Assembly: GCF_000264945.2 (NCBI RefSeq)
Contig: NZ_CP013070.1
Location: 2,852,001 to 2,916,000 of the forward strand
Reading direction: 5' to 3'
DNA length: 64,000 nt
From: Sphingobium indicum B90A
GTDB lineage: Bacteria > Pseudomonadota > Alphaproteobacteria > Sphingomonadales > Sphingomonadaceae
Shown here: positions 35,719 through 45,379 of the stretch, piece after piece
Layout of the letters: each line of letters starts with the position of its first letter
Position numbering within the stretch: position 1 is the first letter of the stretch
Translations under genes and position numbers: made by a program
Notes under the pieces: generated by a model
Database searches by the model: none
What the model was told of the DNA's origin: nothing
What the model saw: the letters and a program-made list of their open reading frames with translations, nothing else

Positions 35719-36029
35719 TGCCCGCGCGCTGGACGATCGACGGGCGGGAAAGGGTGGCGGCCGGCGCCTTCCGCAGCGACAGCAGCGAAGCGGTCCACCG
35801 CGCCGCGCTCAGCGGCCTCGGCATCGCCCTGCTCCCCGCCGTGCGGGTGCGGGACGATATAGCGGCGGGGCGATTGGCGCCGGTCCTGCCCGACAGCCAT
35901 ATCGCCCCGCTCGACATAGCGGCCGTCCACCCCTCCCACAAAAGCCTGGCCCCCAAGGCGCGGGTGGTGCTGGATTTTCTGAAAGCCAAGTTTCCGGGCG
36001 AACCGATTTCGTACCCGCCCCAAATGTAG
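35719..36029 (+). pseudogene. LysR regulator, C-terminal fragment (other half at 58038-58634)
   Basis: The fragment reads PARWTIDGRERVAAGAFRSD, then GLGIALLPAVRVRDDIAAGR and ends FPGEPISYPPQM, the effector-domain end of a LysR regulator. It begins with tgcccgcg next to IS6100 copy 1. The N-terminal half on the minus strand at 58634-58038 ends with the same eight bases. Joined there, with one octamer removed, the frame continues as DVPARWTI and gives a 299-residue LysR protein of normal size. The gene is therefore broken by IS6100 and separated by inversion. Confidence 0.9.
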
Positions 36030-36030
36030 C

Positions 36031-36050
36031 GTGCTCCTGCGCAGGAACAC
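36031..36050. repeat. 10-bp hairpin repeat with one mismatch
   Basis: GTGCTCCTGC is followed directly by GCAGGAACAC. It belongs to the hairpin family found at 2444, 6024 and 14429, and lies just after the stop of the LysR fragment, where it may have ended that gene's transcript. Confidence 0.65.
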
Positions 36051-36075
36051 GGAAAACGGTAAAAGGCCGAAGCCC

Positions 36076-36345
36076 TTACCGCTCCACCCCCTTGGCCTTC
36101 CCCCAGGCCCGCGCCGCCGTATAGCCCAGATAGCCAGTGCCGAAGAGCGCATAGAGCGGCTCCGGCAGGGCGTTGAAATAGGCATGCATCGCCCGGATGA
36201 TCCCCGCCGCCACGTCGGGCCGCACCCCGCCGATCAGCCCCAGCGGCACCGACCACAGCAGCAACCCGTACATGACATAGAGAAAGGCCGGCCGCGCCCG
36301 CAGCGTCCACCGATCCCCCGCGATTCGCCTGCGTGAAGAGGTCAT
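36076..36345 (-). CDS. Small holin-like membrane protein
   Basis: An 89-residue protein with a basic N-terminus (TSSRRRIAGDRWTLRARPAF), then two or three hydrophobic segments (YVMYGLLLWSVPLGLIGGV; ALFGTGYLGYTAARAWG). Size and layout fit the three-segment holins found with phage lysozymes and gene-transfer agents. GAGGGAGC lies before the ATG. It follows the GH108 lysozyme gene after ten bases, the expected lysis pair. Confidence 0.7.
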   Translation of the reverse strand: MTSSRRRIAGDRWTLRARPAFLYVMYGLLLWSVPLGLIGGVRPDVAAGIIRAMHAYFNALPEPLYALFGTGYLGYTAARAWGKAKGVER

Positions 36346-36355
36346 GCTCCCTCTT

Positions 36356-36895
36356 CTAACCAATGCGGTTGGCGAGCCAGCCGTAAAGAAAGGCCTCGTT
36401 GGCGGGCCTGCTCTCGGCCAGCGCCAGATAGCGCTCGCCCTGGAGCGCTTCGAGCGCCTTGAGCAGCACCTTCTCGCCCGCCCGCCCGCGAACGGCCAGA
36501 AAGGCACCCAGCGCGGCGATCGTCTTCGCGCCCACGGCCTGGTCCACCTTCAGGTCGGGATAGTCCCGCCCGTTGCGGTTGAGCGCGTTCAACGCCCGTT
36601 GCAGGAAGCCGCCGGCAGTGCCCGGCCCCATGTTCACCGCCGTGTCGAACAGCTCCTCCGCCACGGCCGGCGCCAGTTCGGCGACGAAGGCGAAGCCCGG
36701 CCTTTCCCAATAGAGCCTGCGATAGATCGCCTCGGCGACCGTCCGGGGCATCGCCCGCATGTCGCCGCCATAGCCGTTCGCCCGCGCCACGGCCTGGGTG
36801 ATGCCGAAATGAGTGGGTCCGCCGCGATCCGCCGGATGGTTGCTGTAACCACCCTCCCGCGCGATGACCTCGTCGATCAGAGCCGCAATATCCAT
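36356..36895 (-). CDS. GH108 family N-acetylmuramidase (phage-type lysozyme)
   Basis: A 179-residue peptidoglycan hydrolase. The N-terminal catalytic part has [20 protein letters not shown] with the catalytic Glu14 of the EGGY motif. [19 protein letters not shown] and a peptidoglycan-binding-3-like end ([19 protein letters not shown]) complete the usual GH108 layout. It has no signal peptide, so it needs a holin to reach the cell wall; a holin-like gene follows. AGGAGG precedes the ATG. The pair lies next to tRNA-Pro and looks like a lysis cassette left by a phage, or a domesticated one. Confidence 0.88.
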   Translation of the reverse strand: MDIAALIDEVIAREGGYSNHPADRGGPTHFGITQAVARANGYGGDMRAMPRTVAEAIYRRLYWERPGFAFVAELAPAVAEELFDTAVNMGPGTAGGFLQRALNALNRNGRDYPDLKVDQAVGAKTIAALGAFLAVRGRAGEKVLLKALEALQGERYLALAESRPANEAFLYGWLANRIG

Positions 36896-37031
36896 GAAAC
36901 GCCCTCCTGTTGCGGAAAGACAGATCATTTATCCCATTTGGTTATCTGTAGGACAGCCGAAAAGCGGCGACGCAGGCGAAATGAAGACAATGGGAAAAGG
37001 CCGGCAGGCCGGAAAGGCCCTGCCGGAAATT

Positions 37032-37108
37032 TGGTCGGGACGAGAGGATTCGAACCTCCGACCCCCACACCCCCAGTGTGATGCGCTACCAGGCTGCGCT
37101 ACGTCCCG
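37032..37108 (-). tRNA. tRNA-Pro (GGG)
   Basis: A 77-base cloverleaf on the minus strand: acceptor CGGGACG pairs with CGTCCCG, D stem GCGC/GCGC, anticodon stem TCACA/TGTGG with loop CTGGGGG (anticodon GGG), T arm GGAGG-TTCGAAT-CCTCT. The encoded CCA is at 37034-37032. It lies between the lysozyme gene and yajC. Confidence 0.96.
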
Positions 37109-37298
37109 ACCGGAGCGGCGCAATTAGAAGCAGTTTGGGGAATATGCAAGCCATTCGATGCAGGCTTTTTGCGCATTCGTCCCAAAGCCTAATCATGTTG
37201 CCTCTGCCGTGCGATCTGTGTTAGCCGCGCGCCTTTGATCGGTGGGCGTTTATCCGGCGCCCGCGACTGGACAAGACAATAAGGCGAAAGTCCCAACC

Positions 37299-37634
37299 AT
37301 GTTCATATCTCCAGCCTTTGCCCAGACCGCGGGCGGGGAATCCTCCGGCGCCTCCATGCTGGTTCAGATGGCCCCGCTGGTCCTCATCTTCGTCGTCTTC
37401 TATTTCCTGCTGATCCGTCCGCAGCAGAAGAAGATGAAGGAGCATAAGGCCAAGATCGACGCCGTGAAGAAGGGCGACCAGGTCGTGACCGGCGGCGGTC
37501 TGGTCGGCAAGGTGGTCCGCGTCGATGAATTCTACGCCGATGTCGAACTGGCGCCGGGCATGAAGGTGAAGGCGGTGAAGTCCACCCTGACCGACGTGAT
37601 CGACCCCGCCACCGCCAAACCCGCGAACGACTGA
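37299..37634 (+). CDS. yajC: Sec translocon accessory protein YajC
   Basis: A 111-residue inner-membrane protein. A single membrane segment (MLVQMAPLVLIFVVFYFLLI) is followed by RPQQKKMKEHKAKID and GDQVVTGGGLVGKV, the YajC signature. It joins SecDF in the holo-translocon and helps export. The ATG at 37299 is followed by an Ala-rich pre-segment typical of alphaproteobacterial YajC. secD starts ten bases after its stop, so the three genes form an operon. Confidence 0.96.
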   Translation: MFISPAFAQTAGGESSGASMLVQMAPLVLIFVVFYFLLIRPQQKKMKEHKAKIDAVKKGDQVVTGGGLVGKVVRVDEFYADVELAPGMKVKAVKSTLTDVIDPATAKPAND

Positions 37635-37643
37635 GCCGCACGC

Positions 37644-39245
37644 ATGCTGAACTTCCCTCGCTGGGCTGTCGTCGCGATCCTGCTGCCGCTGCTGATCGGC
37701 ATAGCCTGCGCCGTGCCGAGCTTCCTGCCGGATTCGGTGGTCGGGCAACTGCCCAAATTCATGCAGACCCGCGTGAACCTGGGCCTCGACCTGTCGGGCG
37801 GCAGCCACCTGCTGCTCGAAGCCTCGACCCAGGACGTGGCGAAGCAGCGCATCGCCAATATGGAGGAGCAGGTCCGCACGGAACTGCGCCGGGGCGACAC
37901 CAAGATCGCGATCGGCGACATTTCTAGCCGCGACGGGAAATTGAGCTTCATGGTGCGCAACCCGTCGCAGGTCGACGCCGCCGTGGAGCGCATCCGGCCG
38001 CTGACCCAGGGTGCGGGCCTCACCGGCCAGCGCGATTTCAATGTGGAGGTGGTGAACAGTTCCACCATCGTCATCACGCCGACCAAGGCGGGCATCGACA
38101 ACGCCGTCAAGAGCACGATGGAAGTCGCGACGGAGGTGATCCGCAAGCGCATCGACGAAATGGGCACGCGCGAACCCACCATCCAGCAGCAGGGCGACAA
38201 CCGCATCGTCGTGCAGGTGCCCGGCCTTCAGGATCCCAAGGCGCTCAAGGATCTGCTCGGCCAGACCGCGAAGCTGGAATTCAAGCTGGTCGACGTCAAC
38301 GCCAACCCCGCCGAAGTCGCGCAGGGCCGCGCGCCGGTCGGCAGCGAAGTTCTGCCCTACCCGACCAACCCCGCCGGACCGCCGGTGATCGCCGTCTACC
38401 GGCAGGTCATGGTGTCGGGCGAAGACCTGACAGACGCGCAGCAGGGCTATGACCAGACCGGCAACCAGCCGATCGTCAACATCCGCTTCAACGGCGCGGG
38501 CGGGCGCAAATTCGGCCAGGTGACGTCGCAGAACGTCAACCGCCCCTTCGCCATCATCCTGGACGGCCAGGTGCTGTCCGCCCCCAACATCAACGAACCG
38601 ATCCTGGGCGGCAGCGCGCAGATCAGCGGCAGCTTCACCGTCGAAAGCGCCAACCAGCTTGCGATCGCGCTGCGCTCGGGCAAGCTGCCTGTGAACTTCG
38701 TTGTGGTGGAGGAACGCACGGTCGGGCCGCAGCTTGGCGCCGATTCGATCCGCGCCGGCCTGATGGCCTCGGTCATCGCCGTCGCCGCCGTCGCCGCGTT
38801 CATGTTCGTCAGCTACGGCCGCTTCGGCATGTACGCCAACCTCGCCGTCGCCATCAACGTGCTGGTGATCCTGGGCGTGATGGGCATATTGGGCGCGACG
38901 CTGACGCTGCCGGGCATTGCCGGCTTCGTGCTGACCATCGGCACGGCGGTCGACGCCAACGTGCTGATCTACGAACGCATCCGCGAGGAGCGGCGGCGCG
39001 GCCGCGGGGTCGTGCAGGCCATCGAACATGGCTATAAGGAAGCCAGCCGCACCATCTTCGAGGCAAATGTGACCCACGCCATCGCCGGCGGCATCATGCT
39101 TGCTCTGGGATCGGGTCCGGTCAAGGGCTTCGCGATCGTGCTGCTCATCGGCATCGCGACCAGCGTGTTCACCGCCGTCACTTTCACGCGCCTGCTGGTG
39201 TCGCGTTGGGTCCGCGCCAAGCGCCCGACCGAAATCCACATCTGA
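37644..39245 (+). CDS. secD: Protein translocase subunit SecD
   Basis: A 533-residue membrane protein that, with SecF, uses the proton gradient to pull exported proteins into the periplasm. The first membrane segment is near residues 7-25. The D1 motif LGLDLSGGSHLLLE (about 49-62) and the D4-type LRSGKLPVNF are visible. The last third holds five membrane segments, including the D5 segment with TLPGIAGFVLTIGTAVDANV followed by LIYERIREERRRGR. Its length is normal for the alphaproteobacterial form. It lies between yajC and secF. Confidence 0.97.
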   Translation: MLNFPRWAVVAILLPLLIGIACAVPSFLPDSVVGQLPKFMQTRVNLGLDLSGGSHLLLEASTQDVAKQRIANMEEQVRTELRRGDTKIAIGDISSRDGKLSFMVRNPSQVDAAVERIRPLTQGAGLTGQRDFNVEVVNSSTIVITPTKAGIDNAVKSTMEVATEVIRKRIDEMGTREPTIQQQGDNRIVVQVPGLQDPKALKDLLGQTAKLEFKLVDVNANPAEVAQGRAPVGSEVLPYPTNPAGPPVIAVYRQVMVSGEDLTDAQQGYDQTGNQPIVNIRFNGAGGRKFGQVTSQNVNRPFAIILDGQVLSAPNINEPILGGSAQISGSFTVESANQLAIALRSGKLPVNFVVVEERTVGPQLGADSIRAGLMASVIAVAAVAAFMFVSYGRFGMYANLAVAINVLVILGVMGILGATLTLPGIAGFVLTIGTAVDANVLIYERIREERRRGRGVVQAIEHGYKEASRTIFEANVTHAIAGGIMLALGSGPVKGFAIVLLIGIATSVFTAVTFTRLLVSRWVRAKRPTEIHI

Positions 39246-39260
39246 CGGGCGGAGAGAAAC

Positions 39261-40247
39261 ATGAAACTGCTTAAGCTCGTCCCGGACAACACCAATATCG
39301 GCTTCGTCAAGCTGCGCCACTGGGCCTTTGCCCTGACGGCGCTGCTGACGGTGCTGGCGGTCGGCGCGACCTTCTACAAGGGGCTGAACCTGGGCGTCGA
39401 CTTCGTCGGCGGCCTGATGATAGAGGCGAAGTTCGAAACCCCGCCCCAGACCGACAGGGTGCGCAGCGTGATCGACCGGCTGGGCGTGGGCGACGGCTCG
39501 CTCCAGCAGTTCGGCGATCCGAAAACGGTGCAGATCCGCCTGCCTCTGCCGGAACAGGGCGGCGCGGGCGCGGCCAACGCCATCGTCGAAAAGGCGCGCA
39601 AGGCGATGACGGCCGAATTCCCCGGCGTCACCTTCTCCCGCTACGACACGGTGTCGGGCAAGGTGTCGGGCGAACTGATCCAGAACGGCGTGCTGGCGGT
39701 GATGCTGGCGGTGATCGGCATCGCGATCTTCTCCTGGTTCCGCTATGAATGGCAGTTCGGCGTCTCGACCTTCGTCGCGATCATGCACGACGTGCTGATG
39801 ACGCTGGGCTTCTTCGCCGTCACCCAGCTCGAATTCGACCTCAACATCGTCGCCGCCGTGCTGACCATCGTGGGCTATTCGATCAACGACAAGATGGTGA
39901 TCGACGACCGCATCCGCGAAAATATGCGCAAATATCGCAAGATGGACATGAAGGCGCTGATCGACCTGTCGGTCAACGAAACGCTGCCGCGCACGGTCAT
40001 GACCTCCGTCACCGTGCTGCTGGCGCTGGGCGCGCTGCTGCTGCTGGGCGGCCATGTGCTGCGCGGCTTCACGGCCGCCATGATGCTGGGCATCATCGTC
40101 GGCACCTATTCGTCGGTCTATGTCTCCTCCTCGCTGCTGATCAGCCTGGGCCTGTCCCCCGCCACGGCGGAGAAGAAGGCGAGCAAGGCCAATATCGCCG
40201 CCCAGGCCGAGCGCATGGGCCCGCGCGACGACGGGGCGCGGCCCTGA
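39261..40247 (+). CDS. secF: Protein translocase subunit SecF
   Basis: A 328-residue partner of SecD. The first segment holds FALTALLTVLAVGATF, followed by LGVDFVGGLMIEAKF and then a periplasmic domain. Five more membrane segments follow, with the conserved FGVSTFVAIMHDVLMTLGFF and YSINDKMVIDDRIREN. The C-terminus is basic and short. The start ATG has GGAGAGAAAC before it. The stop overlaps the next gene in a CTGA arrangement. Confidence 0.97.
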   Translation: MKLLKLVPDNTNIGFVKLRHWAFALTALLTVLAVGATFYKGLNLGVDFVGGLMIEAKFETPPQTDRVRSVIDRLGVGDGSLQQFGDPKTVQIRLPLPEQGGAGAANAIVEKARKAMTAEFPGVTFSRYDTVSGKVSGELIQNGVLAVMLAVIGIAIFSWFRYEWQFGVSTFVAIMHDVLMTLGFFAVTQLEFDLNIVAAVLTIVGYSINDKMVIDDRIRENMRKYRKMDMKALIDLSVNETLPRTVMTSVTVLLALGALLLLGGHVLRGFTAAMMLGIIVGTYSSVYVSSSLLISLGLSPATAEKKASKANIAAQAERMGPRDDGARP

Positions 40248-40645
40248 ACGGCAACCGCTCCGGCATCGAACTGCGCCGCGATGACGCGGGGCAGGGGCCG
40301 ATCGTCACCGGCTTTTCAGGCCGCGGCTTCCGGGTCAGGGACGATGTCTTTCCCGATGGCCTGCTGCTCTCGCCGGTGCGGGCGCTCGCCTGGCCGGACG
40401 CGCCGGCCATCGACGCGCTGACGGTGGCGCATCTGGGCGACCTGTTCGACCTTGAAATCCAGCCCGAATTCCTGCTGGTCGGCACCGGCGCGGGCCTGCG
40501 ACAGCCGCCCCGCGCCTTCGTGCGCGAACTGGAAGGACGCGGCATCGGCGTGGAGGCGATGGACAGCCGCGCCGCCGCCCGCGCCTGGGGCGTGCTGCGC
40601 GCCGAGGATCGGTGGATCGTCGCGGCGCTCATGCCACTTGTCTGA
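40244..40645 (+). CDS. Mth938-like (DUF498) protein with a probable CTG start
   Basis: A 133-residue protein of the Mth938/NDUFAF3-like family. Conserved pieces are VTGFSGRGFRVRDDVFPDGL, LEIQPEFLLVGTGAGLRQPP and the late GVEAMDSRAAARAW. The family is linked to complex I assembly in mitochondria; the bacterial role is uncertain, and a secDF neighbour is usual. No ATG, GTG or TTG lies in frame close to the conserved start. CTG at 40244, in CTGA with the secF stop, is the only sensible start, suggesting coupled translation from a rare codon. Confidence 0.75.
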   Translation: MNGNRSGIELRRDDAGQGPIVTGFSGRGFRVRDDVFPDGLLLSPVRALAWPDAPAIDALTVAHLGDLFDLEIQPEFLLVGTGAGLRQPPRAFVRELEGRGIGVEAMDSRAAARAWGVLRAEDRWIVAALMPLV

Positions 40646-40747
40646 AGGGGCGTCCGCCCCGCCTTGCGCTTTCCTCTTCCTTTGCCTACTCTTGTCGCCA
40701 AGTTCCGGCGCTTTTCGGCGCTGGCGAAGAAGAAAAGAGATACGGCC

Positions 40748-41821
40748 ATGGTGCAGCACAGCCGCCCATCGCCGCAGAGTTCCGGCCCGGCCGGCGGAAT
40801 TTCGGGCAAGGGGGTCCGTTCCGGTCAGGGCAATGGGAGCAAGGCTGCGGCCCTCACCCTGCCTCATCCGCTACGCGGGCGCCGCTCCTACGCGGCCATC
40901 GACCTTGGCACCAACAATTGCCGCCTGCTGATCGCCAAGCCCTCGGCGGACGGCTTCGTCGTCATCGACGCCTTTTCGCGAATCGTGCGGTTGGGGGAGG
41001 GGCTTGCCGCCTCCGGCCGGATCAGCGACGCCGCCATAGAAAGGGCGATTTCCGCCCTGTCCGTCTGCGCCGACAAGCTGCGCCGCCGGCACGTCACCCT
41101 GGCCCGCTCGGTCGCGACGGAGGCGTGCCGCCGCGCCTCCAACGGGGCCGAATTCATCCAGCGCGTCTATCGCGAAACCGGCATCGCCCTCGACATCATC
41201 AGCGCGCAGGAGGAGGCGCGGCTGGCGGTGCTGGGCTGCCACGCGCTGCTGGAGCCGGGCGACGGCCCCGCGCTCATCTTCGACATTGGCGGCGGATCGA
41301 CCGAACTGGTGCTGGTGAACGCCAACAGCGCCGGCGCGCCGCACATCGTCGATTGGGTGAGCGCGCCCTGGGGCGTGGTCTCCCTGACGGAAAGCGAACC
41401 CTTCGACCATGCCGACCCCCTGGACCGGCTGGCGGCCTATGCCCGGATGCGCGCCCGCGTGGCGGATGCCTTCGCGCCGCTGGCCCGCCGCCTGCCGTCC
41501 CCGCAGGCCGATATCCGCCTGCTCGGCACGTCGGGCACGGTGACGACGCTCGCCAGCCTGCATCTCGACCTGCCGCGCTACGACCGGCAGGCGATCGACG
41601 GGCTGATCGTGCCGTCGACGTCGATGCGGGCGATTTCTGCGCGGCTGTCCTCCATGCCCCTGGCGGAGCGGCAGAAGCTGCCCTGCATCGGCACGGAGCG
41701 GGCCGACCTGGTCGTGGCGGGCTGCGCCATATTGGAATCCATCCTCGACATCTGGCCCGCCCAGCGCCTGGGCGTGGCTGATCGCGGCATTCGCGAGGGG
41801 GCTCTGTTGCAAAAATCGTGA
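40748..41821 (+). CDS. ppx: Exopolyphosphatase/GppA family phosphatase, C-terminus clipped by IS6100
   Basis: Ppx/GppA-type enzyme that hydrolyses polyphosphate or pppGpp. It has YAAIDLGTNNCRLLIAKP (ATP-binding-type loop), RIVRLGEGLAASGRISD, VATEACRRASNG, ISAQEEARLAVLG and IFDIGGGSTELVLV. The native frame ends at VADRGIREG at 41799, where IS6100 copy 2 starts, and six foreign codons (ALLQKS) follow before a stop at 41821. Family members usually continue only a little after this motif, so perhaps 10-30 residues are lost and activity may remain. An FtsJ-type methyltransferase gene that often follows ppx is absent. Confidence 0.88.
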   Translation: MVQHSRPSPQSSGPAGGISGKGVRSGQGNGSKAAALTLPHPLRGRRSYAAIDLGTNNCRLLIAKPSADGFVVIDAFSRIVRLGEGLAASGRISDAAIERAISALSVCADKLRRRHVTLARSVATEACRRASNGAEFIQRVYRETGIALDIISAQEEARLAVLGCHALLEPGDGPALIFDIGGGSTELVLVNANSAGAPHIVDWVSAPWGVVSLTESEPFDHADPLDRLAAYARMRARVADAFAPLARRLPSPQADIRLLGTSGTVTTLASLHLDLPRYDRQAIDGLIVPSTSMRAISARLSSMPLAERQKLPCIGTERADLVVAGCAILESILDIWPAQRLGVADRGIREGALLQKS

Positions 41822-42679
41822 AGCTTGAGCATGCTTGGCGGAGATTGGACGGACGGAACGATGACGGATTTCAAGTGGCGCCATTTCCAGGGTGATGTGA
41901 TCCTGTGGGCGGTGCGCTGGTATTGTCGCTATCCGATCAGCTATCGCGACCTTGAGGAAATGCTGGCGGAACGCGGCATTTCGGTCGACCATACGACGAT
42001 CTATCGCTGGGTCCAGTGCTACGCCCCGGAGATGGAGAAGCGGCTGCGCTGGTTCTGGCGGCGTGGCTTTGATCCGAGCTGGCGCCTGGATGAAACCTAC
42101 GTCAAGGTGCGGGGCAAGTGGACCTACCTGTACCGGGCAGTCGACAAGCGGGGCGACACGATCGATTTCTACCTGTCGCCGACCCGCAGCGCCAAGGCAG
42201 CGAAGCGGTTCCTGGGCAAGGCCCTGCGAGGCCTGAAGCACTGGGAAAAGCCTGCCACGCTCAATACCGACAAAGCGCCGAGCTATGGTGCAGCGATCAC
42301 CGAATTGAAGCGCGAAGGAAAGCTGGACCGGGAGACGGCCCACCGGCAGGTGAAGTATCTCAATAACGTGATCGAGGCCGATCACGGAAAGCTCAAGATA
42401 CTGATCAAGCCGGTGCGCGGTTTCAAATCGATCCCCACGGCCTATGCCACGATCAAGGGATTCGAAGTCATGCGAGCCCTGCGCAAAGGACAGGCTCGCC
42501 CCTGGTGCCTGCAGCCCGGCATCAGGGGCGAGGTGCGCCTTGTGGAGAGAGCTTTTGGCATTGGGCCCTCGGCGCTGACGGAGGCCATGGGCATGCTCAA
42601 CCACCATTTCGCAGCAGCCGCCTGATCGGCGCAGAGCGACAGCCTACCTCTGACTGCCGCCAATCTTTGCAACAGAGCC
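41800..42679 (+). mobile_element. IS6100 copy 2
   Basis: An 880-bp copy with the same inverted ends. The flanks are cgcgaggg (ppx side) and cgcctggg (P450 side); they do not match each other or any other copy. It joins the chromosomal secDF-ppx block to the foreign block. Confidence 0.97.
41861..42625 (+). CDS. tnpA: IS6100 transposase (copy 2)
   Basis: A 254-residue protein with the same residues as copies 1 and 3, including RLDETYVKV, NTDKAPSYG and VIEADHGKL for the DDE triad. The gene is complete and likely active. It is read towards the broken P450 gene. Its left neighbour in the element, the segment of about 60 bases before the ATG, can drive outward or inward transcription in IS6 elements, but no outward promoter was confirmed here. 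Confidence 0.97.
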   Translation: MTDFKWRHFQGDVILWAVRWYCRYPISYRDLEEMLAERGISVDHTTIYRWVQCYAPEMEKRLRWFWRRGFDPSWRLDETYVKVRGKWTYLYRAVDKRGDTIDFYLSPTRSAKAAKRFLGKALRGLKHWEKPATLNTDKAPSYGAAITELKREGKLDRETAHRQVKYLNNVIEADHGKLKILIKPVRGFKSIPTAYATIKGFEVMRALRKGQARPWCLQPGIRGEVRLVERAFGIGPSALTEAMGMLNHHFAAAA

Positions 42680-43039
42680 CGCCTGGGTGACCCGGCGGTT
42701 GAGCTGGTGCACGGCGCCGTCGACATCGACGAGGCCGGGCACGCGGGGGAAGCCCGCATCGGCGATGATCTTCATCGCCGCCGGGCTCGGCGCGACGTTC
42801 AGATGCTGCATCACCGCCGGCCGCGCACTGACCCGTCCCGACGTGTCGGTGAGCAACGCCCGGCAATCCTCGTAGCGGGTCAGCACATAGGCGTTCAGCC
42901 CCTCATGAAAGAAGACCGGGCGATCACGACGCGCGTCTGCGAAGAAAGCATGCGGCATGCCTTCGAAGGGATCGAAGTCATGCGCGACCGGGCAGCGCCG
43001 CTCGGGCCTCTGTTCGCCGGATGTCGTCTCGCTCGTCAT
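42680..43039 (-). pseudogene. Cytochrome P450, N-terminal 120 residues only
   Basis: The fragment starts MTSETTSGEQRPERRCPVAH, then DFDPFEGMPHAFFADARRDR, FHEGLNAYVLTRYEDCRALL and FPRVPGLVDVDGAVHQLNRR, the usual N-terminal layout of a soluble bacterial P450 up to the C-helix region. The I-helix and the heme-binding Cys are missing because IS6100 copy 2 begins at codon 121, after which ten foreign codons lead to a stop. A good site (GGAGAGGTGACC) precedes the ATG. It cannot bind heme and is dead as an enzyme. Confidence 0.88.
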
Positions 43040-43442
43040 GGTCACCTCTCCAGGTTGATGCTTCATCATGGACTGGCCGAGCCTTCGCTCGACCAGGTGG
43101 ATGATCTCTCTTGTCGTGAGCTCGTCGGACGGTTCGTGCCGGCCGGTCTTGCGTCTCACCGCATGCCGGCATTAAGGCGAAGCGGGCCGGTTCTGTCGAA
43201 ATGCGATTTTGCGAACACGTTCGTGTTCCTGCGAGCGGCGTGAAAGCGGGACTGGCTTCTACCAGGCTAACATGTTCAAAGCATGGGCGAATTTCGCGTC
43301 GCCATACGGCCGGTTGCGCGGGCTGGCTGGCCACACGCTCCCCGCGCGCGCATTGCGCAGCCCTCACGGACATGGTCCATGACGCTCGCCCGTCCCGATC
43401 CGGGTCGGCCTTCTCAACGACCGCCCATAAGGGAGCATCGCC
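43040..43442. other. Divergent promoter space between P450 fragment and NTF2-like gene
   Basis: About 400 bases without a gene. It must hold the promoters of the P450 gene (leftward) and of the gene at 43443 (rightward). The span 43150-43290 is less GC-rich and has tgcgattttgcgaacacgtt followed by cgtgttcctgcgagcggcgt, containing a near inverted repeat gaacacg/cgtgttc at 43212-43226 that may be an operator. Confidence 0.45.
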
Positions 43443-43823
43443 GTGCCCGATCTTCAGGCCAACAAGGATGTCGTTCGTCGCTATTACGAGATGGCGTTCG
43501 CCGGCGATCCCGAGCGCGCGGCCGAGACCTATGCCGGCACCCGCTACGTCCAGCACAATCCGCGGGTCGCCGACGACAGGCCGGGCTTCGTCGCCTTCGT
43601 GCGCGGCCTGCTCGCGCAGTTCCCGGGCCTGAGTGTCGATATCAAGCGGATGATCGCCGAGGAGGATCTGGTCGTCGTCCACGCCCATGTGCTCAAGGGC
43701 ACGGCCGATCCCGGCGTGGCGGTGATCGAGATCTTCCGCGTCGAGGACGGCAAGGTGGTCGAGCATTGGGACGTGTCCGAGCCGGTCGCCGCGACCTCGC
43801 TCAACGCCAACGGAATGTTCTGA
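43443..43823 (+). CDS. SnoaL-like/NTF2-fold protein
   Basis: A 126-residue protein of the NTF2-like superfamily. It starts with [20 protein letters not shown], continues with [20 protein letters not shown], and closes with [20 protein letters not shown], the SnoaL-like pattern. Such proteins bind small aromatic or polyketide-type molecules or act as cyclases or isomerases. The GTG start has GGGAG upstream. It is first in a plus-strand group with the formaldehyde dehydrogenase (two bases later) and VOC genes, so it may handle the substrate or product of the lost P450. Confidence 0.8.
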   Translation: MPDLQANKDVVRRYYEMAFAGDPERAAETYAGTRYVQHNPRVADDRPGFVAFVRGLLAQFPGLSVDIKRMIAEEDLVVVHAHVLKGTADPGVAVIEIFRVEDGKVVEHWDVSEPVAATSLNANGMF

Positions 43824-43825
43824 CC

Positions 43826-44938
<1,113 letters not shown>

Positions 44939-44951
44939 GAGGGAAGAAGCG

Positions 44952-45338
44952 ATGTTCAGCCACGTCATGATCGGCACCGACGACGTCGACGAGGCCAAGA
45001 TCTTCTACGACGCCGCGCTCGGCGTGCTCGACGTGCCGCCCGGCGTGATCGACGAGAAAGGCCGGCTCGTCTACATGCACAAGGGCGGGCGCTTCCTCAT
45101 CACCCGCCCGATCAACGGCGCGCCGGCGACCTTCGCGAATGGCGGCACGCTCGGCTTCCACGCCGGCTCGCCCGAGTTGGTCGATGCCTGGCACGCCGCC
45201 GGCCTCGCCCATGGCGGCACCGCGATCGAAAGCCCGCCCGGCATCCGCCACGCGACCGAGGGTCGGACCGTCTATCTCGCTTACCTGCGCGATCCCGCCG
45301 GCAACAAGGTCTGCGCCTATTTCAAGGTGAGCGGCTGA
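44952..45338 (+). CDS. VOC (glyoxalase-like) family protein
   Basis: A 128-residue protein starting MFSHVMIGTDDVDEAKIFYD, then YMHKGGRFLITRP, GTLGFHAGSPELVDAWHAA and VYLAYLRDPAGNKVCAYFKV. This is the paired beta-alpha-beta-beta-beta layout of VOC proteins, with metal-ligand-like His5, His57 and His97 positions; the role could be as isomerase, dioxygenase-like or glutathione-linked enzyme. The first gene upstream makes a glutathione-linked function plausible. GGGAAGAAGC lies before the ATG. Confidence 0.82.
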   Translation: MFSHVMIGTDDVDEAKIFYDAALGVLDVPPGVIDEKGRLVYMHKGGRFLITRPINGAPATFANGGTLGFHAGSPELVDAWHAAGLAHGGTAIESPPGIRHATEGRTVYLAYLRDPAGNKVCAYFKVSG

Positions 45339-45379
45339 CCGGGCGAGTGGCGGCGCGCCAGAGGCTCGGGCACGTGGGC

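Noticed and set aside
34911..36029. A 372-codon frame that runs through IS6100 copy 1 into the LysR fragment
   Set aside because: The first part is the complement of the transposase; only 35719-36029 carries LysR sequence.
36864..37127. Plus-strand frame containing [13 protein letters not shown]
   Set aside because: It is the antisense of tRNA-Pro read as protein, not a gene.
41800..42679. Target duplication around IS6100 copy 2
   Set aside because: Flanking octamers cgcgaggg and cgcctggg share only some bases; no true duplication is present.
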